A stretch of 64,000 nt of DNA, from positions 33,469-97,468 of the forward strand of contig JABXKT010000003.1 in the NCBI GenBank assembly GCA_013619155.1, written 5' to 3'. The notes beneath the pieces are model-generated. The model worked only from the letters and a program-made list of their open reading frames with translations, was not told the origin of the DNA and did no database searches. Source of the stretch: Desulfobacteraceae bacterium. GTDB taxonomy: Bacteria > Desulfobacterota > Desulfobacteria > Desulfobacterales > Desulfolunaceae. Position numbers and translations under genes: made by a program. This document shows positions 45,738 through 55,994 of the stretch, one piece after another (the first letter of the stretch is position 1; every line of letters starts with the position of its first letter).

Positions 45738-46727
45738 ATGAAAAAACGGATCTTCCTCAGTGCAATTTTACTCCTCACCCTGGCCATGGGGTGCAGTCAA
45801 TCCGGAAATGACGAAGCCCCTCAAACAAAAGTAAAAACAGCCTTTATCACCATTGGCACCGGTGGAATCACCGGCGTATACTACCCCACAGGCGGGGCCA
45901 TCGCAAAAATCGTCAACAAAAAACGGGAACAATACGGCATTCGGGCGACGGTGGAGTCCACCGCAGGATCCGTCTTCAACGTCAACGCCATCATGGCCGG
46001 AGACTTAGAGTTCGGCGTCGTCCAGTCTGACCGCCAGTACCAGGCCTTGAACGGCTTAAAAGAGTGGGATAAAAACCCCCAGAAAGATCTGCGGGCCGTC
46101 TTCTCCATCCATCCCGAATCGGTGACCCTCTTAGCGGCTGTGGATGCCAATATCAAAACCATTTCAGACCTCAAGGGAAAACACGTCAACATCGGCAACC
46201 CCGGTTCCGGCCAGAGGGGCAACGCCATCGACGCCCTGGAGGCAGCGGGCATCAACTGGGAGAGCGATATCAATGCCGAGTCGGTCAAGGCCGCCGAGGC
46301 CCCGGGCCTCCTCCAGGATGATCGCATCGACGCCTTTTTCTACACCGTGGGGCACCCCAGCGGCGCCTTTAAAGAGGCCACCTCCGGTCGCCGTAAGACC
46401 CGCTTCGTCTCCATCACCGAAACCGATGCGCTGATCAAAAAGTTCCCCTACTACGCCAAATCCTATATCCCGGCGGGTCTCTATCCCGGTGCCGCCAATG
46501 AGGAGGACACCCCCACCTTTGGCGTCAAGGCGACTTTTTGCACCTCGGCCACGGTCTCTGATGAGGTGGTATACGCCATCACCAAAGAGGTGTTCGACAA
46601 CTTCGAAGAGTTCAAGAAGCTCCATCCGGCCTACCAGGTCCTCACCAAAAAAAGTATGCTCGAAGGCCTCTCCGCCCCCATCCACCCCGGGGCCATGAGA
46701 TATTACAAAGAGGCCGGGCTGATGTAG
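45738..46727 (+). CDS. TRAP transporter solute-binding protein, TAXI family
   Basis: Lipoprotein that presents a solute to a TRAP permease. The signal ends in LAMGC, a lipobox, so mature Cys20 is lipidated. The domain begins AFITIGTGGITGVYYPTGGA (the TAXI GTGxxxGVYYP signature), then VESTAGSVFNVNAI and LEFGVVQSDRQYQAL. 329 residues. Substrate not determinable; TAXI proteins often bind glutamate or other carboxylates. AAAGGAG precedes the ATG. The fused permease gene follows, separated by 480 bases that contain R1 copy D. Confidence 0.93.
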   Translation: MKKRIFLSAILLLTLAMGCSQSGNDEAPQTKVKTAFITIGTGGITGVYYPTGGAIAKIVNKKREQYGIRATVESTAGSVFNVNAIMAGDLEFGVVQSDRQYQALNGLKEWDKNPQKDLRAVFSIHPESVTLLAAVDANIKTISDLKGKHVNIGNPGSGQRGNAIDALEAAGINWESDINAESVKAAEAPGLLQDDRIDAFFYTVGHPSGAFKEATSGRRKTRFVSITETDALIKKFPYYAKSYIPAGLYPGAANEEDTPTFGVKATFCTSATVSDEVVYAITKEVFDNFEEFKKLHPAYQVLTKKSMLEGLSAPIHPGAMRYYKEAGLM

Positions 46728-47207
46728 ATTGTCCGGAAACGATGCCGGACACTATGTGTGTCGACATCTATCTTGGCCCGAACAGTAACAACCATTTGAA
46801 ATATTTGACAAACCAAGTAGTTCAATTGAGACCCAAATAACATATGTAATCTGCTTTCAAGCTGGCACACCTCGCCGCCGGAGGTAGCACTGCGAAAGCG
46901 TACCTCCGGTGGCCCTGCCGGGGGCCAACCTTTTGCAAAAGGTTGCCAAATAGGATTTTATAGTGATTGTGACGCCCGCTTTTTTTATATTTGATTAAAC
47001 AAACAATCCACGGGGAGAGTCTCAATCTCTCACATCGAGAGAAACCCTCCCCTCTTATTTTCTGAGCTCTGACAGAAACAGGTACGCCCTTTTTAACCCC
47101 TATAAAAAAGAGTCGTCCCAAAGAAGGCATACCTGTTCCTGTGAGCCATCATGCGGCCCTACGCGCCGTATCGTCTCCACGAATCGATCCACCGTTTGAG
47201 GTTTTTT
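46728..47207. other. intergenic region between TAXI binding protein and permease genes
   Basis: 480 bases. GTCCGG/CCGGAC forms a hairpin right after the SBP stop (46731-46751). At 46851-46902 is a piece like the tail of R2 (TGCTTTC, CACCTCGCCGCCGGAGGT), followed by truncated R1 copy D. The permease starts at 47208. Confidence 0.6.
46903..46974 (+). repeat. R1 three-hairpin repeat, copy D (truncated)
   Basis: Left arm CCTCCGGTGGCC, short hairpin 1 AACCTTTTGCAAAAGGTT, then the first half GTGATTGTGACG of the central stem, which stops abruptly at CCCGCTTTTTTT. The right half, hairpin 3 and right arm are lost. Confidence 0.82.
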
Positions 47208-49274
47208 ATGAACAATGATTTTATGAACGACAGCGATCTTGAAATCGCCGAAAAACTCGCCGAAGAAGAGGCGGGAATCCACCGCAAGCCCCACGGGTGG
47301 TCTGCCCATGTCATCCCCACCATTGCCGTCATATGGAGCCTCTTTCAGCTCTCCATCGCCAAGTGGGTCACCTTGAGCTCCACCTACACCCGGGCCATTC
47401 ACCTGGCCTTTGCCCTTCTCATCGTCTTCTTAAACTACCCCGCCTTTAAGAAGAGTCGCTTCGGGCTCACCATGCTCTCGGCCAGCGACCGCATCCCCCT
47501 TATAGACTGGATCCTGGCGGGGATGGCCTCCTGGTCCGCCCTCTACCTCCTCATCCATTATGAGAGCATCAGCAATCGCATCGGCCAGCCCATATTCATG
47601 GATATCGTGGCGGGCTCCATCCTGCTCATTCTCCTCCTGGAGGCGGCACGCCGCGTCATCGGACCGGCCCTTCCCATCATCGCCCTGGCCTTCACCGGAT
47701 ACGCCTTTTTAGGCCCCCATATGCCCGACCTCATCGCCTTTAAGGGGACCTCCCTCAACCGGTATATCGGTCAGATGACCATGTCCACGGAAGGGATCTA
47801 CGGCGTCCCCTTGGACGTCTCAGCCAAGATTGTCTTTCTCTTTGTTCTCTTCGGCGCCATGCTGGAGAGGGCCGGAGGGGGCCACTACTTTATCCGCATG
47901 GCCCTTAGCCTCCTGGGTGGCTTCAAGGGGGGACCGGCCAAGGCGGCCATCCTGGGTTCCGGACTCACCGGCATGGTCTCCGGCTCCAGCATCGCCAATA
48001 TCGTCACCACCGGAACCTTTACCATCCCCATGATGAAGAAGGTGGGTTACCCGCCCACCAAGGCCGCCGCCATTGAGGTGGCCGCCAGCACCGATGGACA
48101 GCTCGCCCCCCCCATCATGGGCGCGGCGGCCTTTATCATCGCCGAGTACGTCAACGTCCCCTATGTGGAGGTGGTCAAAGCCGCCATCGTTCCGGCCTTT
48201 GCCTCCTACGCCGCCCTCTTTTATATCTCCCACATCGAGGCCTGCAAGCTGGGCTTAAAGGGTCTGCCCCGAAAGGAGCTCCCCCCCTTTTTCGCGACCT
48301 TAATCAGCGGTATTCACTTCCTCCTCCCGTTAAGCTTTCTCATTTACGAACTGGTGGTGATGCGGCACTCTCCGGAACTGGCGGCCTTTAACGCCATCTG
48401 GATCATGGCCATCATCATGCTGGTGCAAGAGCCCGTAAAGGCCTATATCCGCAAAGAGCCCCTGGTACCGGCCCTGGTCACCGGCGTTAAAAACATCGTC
48501 GCCGCCCTGGCCATGGGCGGGCGCAATATGGTGGCTGTGGCCCTGGCTACGGCAGCGGCAGGCATTATCGTCGGGGTGGTCGCCCTGGGCTTAGGGGGCC
48601 TCATCACCCAGATCATCGATGTCATCTCCATGGGCAACATCTACCTGATGCTCGTCATCACCGCCCTGGCGAGTCTTCTCATCGGCATGGGACTGCCCAC
48701 CACGGCCACCTACATCGTCATGGCATCCCTCACGGCACCGGCCATTGTCACCATCGGTGGAGCCCAGGATTTTATCGTACCCCTTATGTCCGCCCATCTC
48801 TTCTGCTTCTACTTCGGCATCCTGGCCGATGATACTCCGCCCGTGGGCCTTGCCGCTTACGCCGCCGCGGCCATCGCCAAAGCGCCCCCCATACAAACGG
48901 GTATTCAGGGCTTTATGTACGATATACGAACGGCCATTTTGCCCTTCATGTTTATCTTCAACAGCGACCTGATCCTGCACAACGTCACCAGCTGGCCCCA
49001 GGGAATTCTCATCTTTGTCATGGCCTGTATGGGCAACTTTGCCTTTGCCTCGGCCACTCAAGGGTGGTTCATCGTTCGAAATAAAAAATGGGAGATCCCC
49101 CTCTTCCTGGCGGCCACCTTTATCCTCATGCGTCCCGACCAAATCGCCAGCTGGCTCGGCATGGCCCAGGACCAAAGATACTGGACCTACCTCATCGGCC
49201 TGGCCCTTCTAGGGGCCCTCATGATCTCACAAAAAAAGCGACGCCCCGACGAGGCCCCGCTTCAAACGGCGTGA
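47208..49274 (+). CDS. TRAP transporter, fused 4TM/12TM permease (TAXI type)
   Basis: Inner-membrane permease of 688 residues in which the small (DctQ-like) and large (DctM-like) subunits are joined. N-terminal helices about 40-150 form the 4TM part; from about 180 the large part has GAMLERAGGGHYFIRMALSL, GMVSGSSIANIVTTGTFTIP and GMGLPTTATYIVMASLTAPA, the DctM signatures. The ATG at 47208 (MNNDFMNDS) has GAGG seven bases ahead; 19 open codons upstream lack this. Partner of the TAXI lipoprotein upstream. Confidence 0.94.
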   Translation: MNNDFMNDSDLEIAEKLAEEEAGIHRKPHGWSAHVIPTIAVIWSLFQLSIAKWVTLSSTYTRAIHLAFALLIVFLNYPAFKKSRFGLTMLSASDRIPLIDWILAGMASWSALYLLIHYESISNRIGQPIFMDIVAGSILLILLLEAARRVIGPALPIIALAFTGYAFLGPHMPDLIAFKGTSLNRYIGQMTMSTEGIYGVPLDVSAKIVFLFVLFGAMLERAGGGHYFIRMALSLLGGFKGGPAKAAILGSGLTGMVSGSSIANIVTTGTFTIPMMKKVGYPPTKAAAIEVAASTDGQLAPPIMGAAAFIIAEYVNVPYVEVVKAAIVPAFASYAALFYISHIEACKLGLKGLPRKELPPFFATLISGIHFLLPLSFLIYELVVMRHSPELAAFNAIWIMAIIMLVQEPVKAYIRKEPLVPALVTGVKNIVAALAMGGRNMVAVALATAAAGIIVGVVALGLGGLITQIIDVISMGNIYLMLVITALASLLIGMGLPTTATYIVMASLTAPAIVTIGGAQDFIVPLMSAHLFCFYFGILADDTPPVGLAAYAAAAIAKAPPIQTGIQGFMYDIRTAILPFMFIFNSDLILHNVTSWPQGILIFVMACMGNFAFASATQGWFIVRNKKWEIPLFLAATFILMRPDQIASWLGMAQDQRYWTYLIGLALLGALMISQKKRRPDEAPLQTA

Positions 49275-49615
49275 TAAAAAATACAGGAAGGCGCCCCTTT
49301 AAAGAGCCGTCGCACCCATGCTCGGACCCAAAGCGATGCCTTCCATGACCAAAGGGGGCTTCAAAACGGGGCCTCCGGCGGCCAGGGACAGGGCCCCTGA
49401 ACCCCAGGTATGTGGCAGTAACGGACCGTTGGTCCGTTACTGCCACTATAAAAACCTGTTTGGCAACCCCGTCCTTGATAAAATAAGGCAAAAGGTTGGC
49501 CCCCGGCAGGACCACCGGAGGTACACTTTCACCGCACGGCCTCCCTCTCTCCTTGAATCCGGTATGCTTCTTCTTTTTTCCCCTCCCTTTTTTTTCCGGA
49601 TATGAAGGATACGCC
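49275..49615. other. intergenic region between TRAP permease and thioredoxin-like genes
   Basis: 341 bases, mostly filled by R1 copy E. Confidence 0.6.
49372..49521 (-). repeat. R1 three-hairpin repeat, copy E (long-form hairpin 1)
   Basis: Reverse orientation and complete: outer arms CCTCCGGCGGCC and GGACCACCGGAGG at the two ends. The central stem GTGGCAGTAACGGACC / GGTCCGTTACTGCCAC (49412-49446) is perfect with a GTT loop. Hairpin 1 is the long form, hairpin 3 is CAGGG.../CCCTG. Confidence 0.9.
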
Positions 49616-50122
49616 ATGCCTGAAACCATCACACGCCTCCGGGTGGGGGCCCATACCATCGGCATTATTGGCCTGATGCACCATCTAACGGAGGTGGCCC
49701 AGAGCCATGCCACCGCCTCGGACGCAGAGATCACCGATGCCCTCTTCACCCGCCTTAAAAAACGAAACTATATCGCCTCTCCAGCCACCGAGCGCTATCG
49801 CACCGCTTTTTTCACCGCTTACCTGAAATTTGTGGGAAGAGACGGGGGAGAAGAGGAGAGAGGGCCCTTATCCATACGTATCCTGGGGACGGGATGTGCC
49901 CGCTGCGAGAAGTTAGAGGCCGATATCCGCCAGATACTCAACACCGAAAATATAGCCGCCGAGTGCGACCACCTGCGTGACCCCGCAGAGATTGCATCCT
50001 ATGGCTGTTTTGCGAGCCCGGGCCTGGTGATCAACGAGGTGCTGAAGTTTTCGGGGCGTGTGCCCACCTCCAAAGAGCTGAAAACCCTTCTCGTCACGGC
50101 AAAGCAGGGGCAGCCACGCTAA
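49616..50122 (+). CDS. thioredoxin-fold protein with CARC site (MTH895-like)
   Basis: 168 residues. The C-terminal half (90-165) is a small thioredoxin fold: LSIRILGTGCARCEKLEADI with a CARC site, then FASPGLVINEVLKFSGRVPT. This resembles the MTH895/ArsE-type redox protein, often near arsenic or ArsP permease genes. The N-terminal 75 residues (IGIIGLMHHLTEVAQSHATA) form a helical domain I do not recognise. AAGGA lies six bases before the ATG at 49616. Flanked by R1 copies E and F, so it stands as an isolated gene; an ArsP-type permease lies 21 kb away. Confidence 0.82.
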   Translation: MPETITRLRVGAHTIGIIGLMHHLTEVAQSHATASDAEITDALFTRLKKRNYIASPATERYRTAFFTAYLKFVGRDGGEEERGPLSIRILGTGCARCEKLEADIRQILNTENIAAECDHLRDPAEIASYGCFASPGLVINEVLKFSGRVPTSKELKTLLVTAKQGQPR

Positions 50123-50126
50123 AGAT

Positions 50127-50237
50127 ACCTCCTACAAAAGGTTGCCAAACAAGATTTTATAGTGATTGTAACGGACCAAGGGTCCGTTACAATCACACAC
50201 TTGGGGTCCAGGGGATTTATCTCCTGGCCGCCGGAGG
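50127..50237 (+). repeat. R1 three-hairpin repeat, copy F (5' part of hairpin 1 deleted)
   Basis: ACCTCC is joined straight to TACAAAAGG, so the left arm and first half of hairpin 1 are lost. The central stem GTGATTGTAACGGACC / GGTCCGTTACAATCAC (50162-50196) is perfect with AAG loop. Hairpin 3 and the right arm GGCCGCCGGAGG are intact. Confidence 0.88.
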
Positions 50238-50255
50238 CCATGCAGTGAAAGCTTA

Positions 50256-50380
50256 CCTCCGGTGGCCCTGCCGGGAGCCAACCTTTTACAAAAGGTTGCC
50301 AAACAGGTCTTTATCGTGACTGTAACGGACCAAGGGTCCGTTACAGTCACACACTTGGAGTCCAGGGCCCCCCTGACCAG
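50256..50380 (+). repeat. R1 three-hairpin repeat, copy G, tandem to F
   Basis: Left arm CCTCCGGTGGCC, short hairpin 1, then GTGACTGTAACGGACC / GGTCCGTTACAGTCAC (50316-50350) perfect with AAG loop. Hairpin 3 and the right arm are degraded and R2 begins at once. Confidence 0.88.
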
Positions 50381-50596
50381 GCGTGTCGATTTAATCGGAA
50401 AAACGTCTATTTTAGCCGTTTGCACTCCAAATATATGGCCGTCACTGTTTACAAAAATTAGAGATACGGTGGGTCCTACCCACCCGAATTACTTCGGGCT
50501 ATGACAAAAATAAGCATCAGAATTTCATAAGAATAACGCTGTGTTTTGTCCCAAGGAACGAGGGGCAAAGCGCAGCTGTCACCCGCTTTCGAGGTG
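50381..50596 (+). repeat. R2 dispersed repeat, copy b
   Basis: Second copy of the 216-base repeat at 27083-27298, same plus orientation. GGTGGG/CCCACC and CCCGAA/TTCGGG form two small hairpins here, only partly kept in copy a. Confidence 0.88.
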
Positions 50597-50713
50597 TTTT
50601 TGCCTCACGTGGCTTCGCCACCCTCGCCGCCTGAGGCATCGCTTTTTAATGCAGAGAGACGGCCTTAAAAGAGGCCTTCGGGAAAGGCCCCTCATCTCCT
50701 CACCAACCCCGTA

Positions 50714-51994
<1,281 letters not shown>

Positions 51995-52582
51995 ATGATC
52001 AAACGAATACTCATCGTCCCCTTTGCCCTTTGCCTGCTCCTCGTACAGACCGTCAGTGCCGCAGAGACAAACTCCGCTGAGTCCATACTCCAGAAAAAAC
52101 TGGACTTTATCTTCTTAACCCTGGAACGCGGCGACATCCAGATCCAGGAAAAGAAGACCATGATCATTGAAAATGTCTCTCCCATCTTCGACTTTTCTCT
52201 CATGGGCAAACTCACTCTCGGCAAAAAAAACTGGTCCAGACTCACCCAGGGCCAGAGACAGACCTTCATCACCACCTTCACCGATGTGATGAAGGGCTCC
52301 TACTCGGAAAAGCTCACCCTCTATAGTGATGAAAAGATCCATCTCCTCCCCACCCAGATGACCAGTCCTCGCAAGGCGACCATCCCCACGGAGCTTATAT
52401 CCAAGAGTAACCGCTACGCCATGAACTACAAATTCTACAAGGCCAAGACAGGCTGGAAAATATACGATATCGAGCTTCAGGGAATCAGCATCATCGCCAC
52501 CTACCGGACCCAGTTCAACCAGGTCTTAACCGAAGGGGGTTTTGAAGAGCTCATCACAAGACTCAACCACATCAAGGTGTAA
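51995..52582 (+). CDS. MlaC/Ttg2D/HpnM-like periplasmic lipid-binding protein
   Basis: Secreted 195-residue protein (signal IVPFALCLLLVQTVSA, cleavage after residue 23 or so) with the toluene-tolerance/MlaC fold: IIENVSPIFDFSLMGKLTLG, RLTQGQRQTFITTFTDVMKG, and YKFYKAKTGWKIYDIELQGI. Such proteins shuttle phospholipids or hopanoids across the periplasm. GGAG precedes the ATG. The next gene is an RND transporter; this pair matches HpnM and HpnN of hopanoid producers. No mlaFED genes are here. R1 copy H lies in the gap. Confidence 0.88.
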   Translation: MIKRILIVPFALCLLLVQTVSAAETNSAESILQKKLDFIFLTLERGDIQIQEKKTMIIENVSPIFDFSLMGKLTLGKKNWSRLTQGQRQTFITTFTDVMKGSYSEKLTLYSDEKIHLLPTQMTSPRKATIPTELISKSNRYAMNYKFYKAKTGWKIYDIELQGISIIATYRTQFNQVLTEGGFEELITRLNHIKV

Positions 52583-53029
52583 GAGACAAAAAAAGGGTCG
52601 CCATAAGGACTCCGGCAAAAAAGAGATGCCCATTTAAAAGCGGTGACGGCTTACCTCCGGTGGCCCTGCCGGGAGCCAACCTTTTGAAAAGGTTGCCAAA
52701 CAAACGTTTATGGTAACTGTGACGGACCAAAGGTCCGTCACAGTTACCAACATGGGGTCCAGGGGCCCAGTCCCTGGCCGCCGGAGGCTCAGTTTTAAGC
52801 CCTCTTTACCCATAGGAGGCACCGCTTTTTGCGATATTTTATTTTTGTGCAGCCCCTAATGCATCGTAAACCGTACGGCCCCATACCAAATCCCCCTTAA
52901 ACACCGGGGGCTTTTCTTTACCTAAATTTTGACCCGATAGACGACATTTTTTAAAGGGGGGACCATGGAAAACAGGCGCCCTCCCAGGGTTCACCGCCCT
53001 TACACCCATCCTCAAAAGGCCCGATCCCC
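52583..53029. other. intergenic region between MlaC-like and RND genes
   Basis: 447 bases. R1 copy H fills 134 of them. No consensus promoter for the RND gene, although TTGACC occurs at 52929 with an AT-rich -10 region. Confidence 0.5.
52654..52787 (+). repeat. R1 three-hairpin repeat, copy H (complete, short form)
   Basis: The best complete short-form copy: arms CCTCCGGTGGCC (52654-52665) and GGCCGCCGGAGG (52776-52787), short hairpin 1 AACCTTTTGAAAAGGTT, central stem GTAACTGTGACGGACC / GGTCCGTCACAGTTAC (52713-52747) perfect with AAA loop, and hairpin 3 CCAGGGG...TCCCTGG. Confidence 0.92.
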
Positions 53030-55576
53030 ATGGAGAGATTCAACCACCTCATCGAACGCATCTACCGATGCACCCTCTTAAAGCACCCCATCATCACCCT
53101 GGTGCTTCTCTCGGCCCTCACCCTCTTCTTTGCCTATGAGATCAAAGACTTCCGCCTGGATGCATCGGCAGAGACCCTGGTCCTGGATAACGACAAAGAC
53201 CTCCAGTACTTTCGTCAGTTAAACGAACGGTTCGGCCAGCAGGACTACCTCATCATCGCCTACAAGCCCCGGGGAGAGCTCTTCTCCACACCGGTCTACG
53301 ATGATCTCACCACCCTCAAAGGGGAACTCGAAGGGGTGACGATGGTGGCATCGGTTCTCACCCTCCTCGATGTACCCCTTTTAGAGAGCCCGCCCCTGCC
53401 CATCAAGGAGATGGCCACCACCATTCGGACCTTACGCTCCCCGGAGACGGACCCCGTGATGGCGAAAGCGGAGATTCTGAACAGCCCCGTCTACAAAGAT
53501 CTTCTCGTGAGCCCCGATGGGGCCATGACCGCCGTGATCATCAACATCGCCTCCGATACGACCTACACCGACCTATTACAGAGACGGGATGCCTTAAAAA
53601 ATCTCGCCCGGGAGCGCCCCCTCGTCCCGGATGAGAAGAGTGCCCTCAAAGAGGCCGAAACCACCTTCTGGCAATACCGGGAGGCGGCCAGGACCCAGCG
53701 CCACGAAGATATCATCGCCATCCGTGCCATCATGGATACCCACCGGGAGACGGCCGAACTCTTCTTAGGCGGGGTCTCCATGATCGCCGACGATCTCATC
53801 ACCTTTATCAAAAATGATATCCGCCTCTTCGGCGGGGGCATGGCTCTCTTTCTCATTATCACCCTGGGGCTCATCTTCGGCCAGGTGCGCTGGATCATCC
53901 TGCCCATGCTCTGCTGCTTTGTCTCGGTGATCCACATGTCGGGGATCCTGGGGCTCATGGGATGGGAGGTGACCGTCATCTCCTCCAACTTCATCTCCCT
54001 ACAGCTCATCATCACCATGGCCATCGCCATCCACCTCATCGTGCGCCACAGGGAGCTACAGAAGCGGCACCCCACCTGGAGCCAGCTGGAGCTCACGGCC
54101 CGGGCCACGGCCCTCATGGCCACGCCCTGCCTCTTTGCATCCCTCACCACCATCGCAGGCTTCGGCTCCCTTCTATCCAGTGGCATCCTCCCCGTCATCA
54201 CCTTCGGATGGATGATGGGAGCGGGCATCCTCGTCTCTCTGGCCGTCACCTTCATCCTCTTACCCTCCCTTCTCGTCCTCATCCCCCGGGGCAAAACCCC
54301 TGAGCGCCTCACCCTCCGGTTTCCCCTGCCCGAAATCCTCGGCCGCTTTACCGAACACCATGGCCGGACCATTCTCATCGCCTCGGCCCTGGCCCTTCTC
54401 TTCTGCATCACCGGTATGAAACAGCTCCAGGTGGAGAACAGCTTCATCGATTACTTTAAAAAATCCACCGAAATCTACCAGGGCATGAAGCTCATCGACG
54501 AGAACTTAGGGGGCACCACCCCTCTGGACGTGGTGATCACCTTCGATACAGCCGAGACGCCCCTTTCGGATGGGGGGACGTCTGAAAGCGACCCGTCGGC
54601 TTTCGACGACCTCGCCGAGGCGGCCAACGGTGATTTTAGTGAATTTGACGAATTTGAGGCGGTTGAAACCAGCGATAAGTACTGGTTCACCACGGATAAG
54701 GTGGCCCTGGTGGACAAGGCCCATGCCTACCTTGACGCCCTACCGGAGACGGGCAAAATCCTATCCCTGGCATCCCTCACCCGTATCGCCCAAAAGCTTA
54801 ATGACAATAAGCCCCTGGACAACTTCGCCCTGGCCCTCCTCTACGGAGAGATCCCCGACAAATACAGGGATCTTCTCTTAAAGCCCTATATCTCCGTGGA
54901 ACACAACGAGGCGCACATCTCCATCCGCATCAAAGACTCCGCTCCAAACCTGCGGCGGGATGCATTTTTAAAGGCCGTGCACAAAGGGCTCGTGGAGACG
55001 GTGGGGATACGCCCTGAAAATATCCGTCTAAACGGCATGCTGGTCCTCTACAACAACATGCTCCAGAGCCTCTTCTCCTCCCAGATTCTCACCCTGGGAA
55101 TCGTCCTCGTCGTCCTCGTGGTCATGTTCCTCATCCTATTCCGATCCCCGGTCACCGCCCTCATCGCCATCTTCCCCAACCTCCTCTCCATCGGAGTGGT
55201 CCTGGGACTCATGGGCTGGCTGAAGATCCCCTTAGATATGATGACTATCACCATCGCCGCCATCAGCGTGGGCATTGCCGTGGATGATACCATTCACTAC
55301 ATCCACCGTTTCGGCGACGAGCTGGCAAAAGATGGGGATTACCTGGCCACCATGCATCGCTGCCACGGCACCATCGGCCACGCCATGTACTTCACCTCCA
55401 TCACCATCATCTCGGGATTCTCCATCCTCATCCTCTCCAACTTCATCCCGAGTATCCTCTTCGGACTTCTCACGGGGCTGGCCATGGCCATGGCCCTCAT
55501 ATCGTCTCTGACCCTCCTTCCCAAGCTAATCATCATGCTCAAACCCTTTGGCCCAGGAGTCGCCACGACAAACTAG
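53030..55576 (+). CDS. RND superfamily transporter (MMPL / HpnN-like)
   Basis: 848-residue inner-membrane transporter with the MMPL/SSD plan: TM1 near 20, a periplasmic loop (45-260), five helices (about 270-440), a second loop (440-690), then five helices (about 700-840). The charged helix motif is AISVGIAVDDTIHYIHRFGD, where paired Asp carry protons. An acidic stretch DDLAEAANGDFSEFDEFEAV near 530 is unusual. HpnN proteins are of this size, so with the MlaC-like gene upstream, export of hopanoids or other lipids to the outer membrane is the favoured role. Start ATG 53030. Confidence 0.88.
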   Translation: MERFNHLIERIYRCTLLKHPIITLVLLSALTLFFAYEIKDFRLDASAETLVLDNDKDLQYFRQLNERFGQQDYLIIAYKPRGELFSTPVYDDLTTLKGELEGVTMVASVLTLLDVPLLESPPLPIKEMATTIRTLRSPETDPVMAKAEILNSPVYKDLLVSPDGAMTAVIINIASDTTYTDLLQRRDALKNLARERPLVPDEKSALKEAETTFWQYREAARTQRHEDIIAIRAIMDTHRETAELFLGGVSMIADDLITFIKNDIRLFGGGMALFLIITLGLIFGQVRWIILPMLCCFVSVIHMSGILGLMGWEVTVISSNFISLQLIITMAIAIHLIVRHRELQKRHPTWSQLELTARATALMATPCLFASLTTIAGFGSLLSSGILPVITFGWMMGAGILVSLAVTFILLPSLLVLIPRGKTPERLTLRFPLPEILGRFTEHHGRTILIASALALLFCITGMKQLQVENSFIDYFKKSTEIYQGMKLIDENLGGTTPLDVVITFDTAETPLSDGGTSESDPSAFDDLAEAANGDFSEFDEFEAVETSDKYWFTTDKVALVDKAHAYLDALPETGKILSLASLTRIAQKLNDNKPLDNFALALLYGEIPDKYRDLLLKPYISVEHNEAHISIRIKDSAPNLRRDAFLKAVHKGLVETVGIRPENIRLNGMLVLYNNMLQSLFSSQILTLGIVLVVLVVMFLILFRSPVTALIAIFPNLLSIGVVLGLMGWLKIPLDMMTITIAAISVGIAVDDTIHYIHRFGDELAKDGDYLATMHRCHGTIGHAMYFTSITIISGFSILILSNFIPSILFGLLTGLAMAMALISSLTLLPKLIIMLKPFGPGVATTN

Positions 55577-55654
55577 CCCTCATCTCCCCTTGCCCAGGAT
55601 ATCCGCGGACAAGGGGAGACGCCTTATGGGGTGAAAGGGGGCGTGAAAAGCGAA

Positions 55655-55806
55655 GCCTCCGGCAGCCAGGGGATATATCCCCTGGACCCCAGATTAGTGG
55701 TCATAACAGGCCAAAGACCTGTTATGACCACTATAAAATCCTGTGTGGCAAGCCCCGGTCATCAAAACGGGTAAAAGGTTGGCTCCCGTCAGGAAGCCAC
55801 CGAGGC
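55655..55806 (-). repeat. R1 three-hairpin repeat, copy I (long form)
   Basis: Reverse orientation and complete. The central stem GTGGTCATAACAGGCC / GACCTGTTATGACCAC (55697-55731) has AAA loop and one mismatch. Hairpin 3 is CCAGGGGAT/ATCCCCTGG. Hairpin 1 is the long form. Confidence 0.9.
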
Positions 55807-55875
55807 ACGCGTTCACCGCACGGCCTCCGGTGGGGCTTTTTTAAAAAAGTCACCGCCCCGGCCCCTTTCCAAAAA

Positions 55876-55904
55876 TTGACAATTTTCCCAATCGTACCTA
55901 TGTT
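55876..55904 (+). promoter_or_regulatory. candidate sigma70 promoter of the TAXI-fusion cassette
   Basis: TTGACA, a 17-base spacer, then TATGTT, about 85 bases before the ATG. It is the only good promoter seen ahead of the three-gene cassette. Confidence 0.6.
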
Positions 55905-55994
55905 TAGATGTTTGATTGATACCCTGATCCTGGGTCACCCCCTTAAAATCAGGTACCACTTTCCAAAAAAACCATGGACACCAAAAGGGACCCC

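Larger units (their letters stand above)
50123..50713. other. intergenic region with R1 copies F and G and R2 copy b
   Basis: 591 bases between convergent genes, almost wholly repeats. After R2b, TGCCTCA and TGAGGCA (about 50600-50645) enclose an inner GTGGC/GCCAC hairpin. GGCCTT/AAGGCC repeats lie near 50663-50690. Confidence 0.65.
55577..55994. other. intergenic region between RND gene and the TAXI-fusion gene
   Basis: 418 bases holding R1 copy I and a sigma70-like promoter. Confidence 0.6.

Noticed and set aside
53563..54447. 294-codon open frame opposite the RND gene
   Set aside because: Met/Arg/Pro-rich antisense shadow of membrane helices; no start signal or homology.
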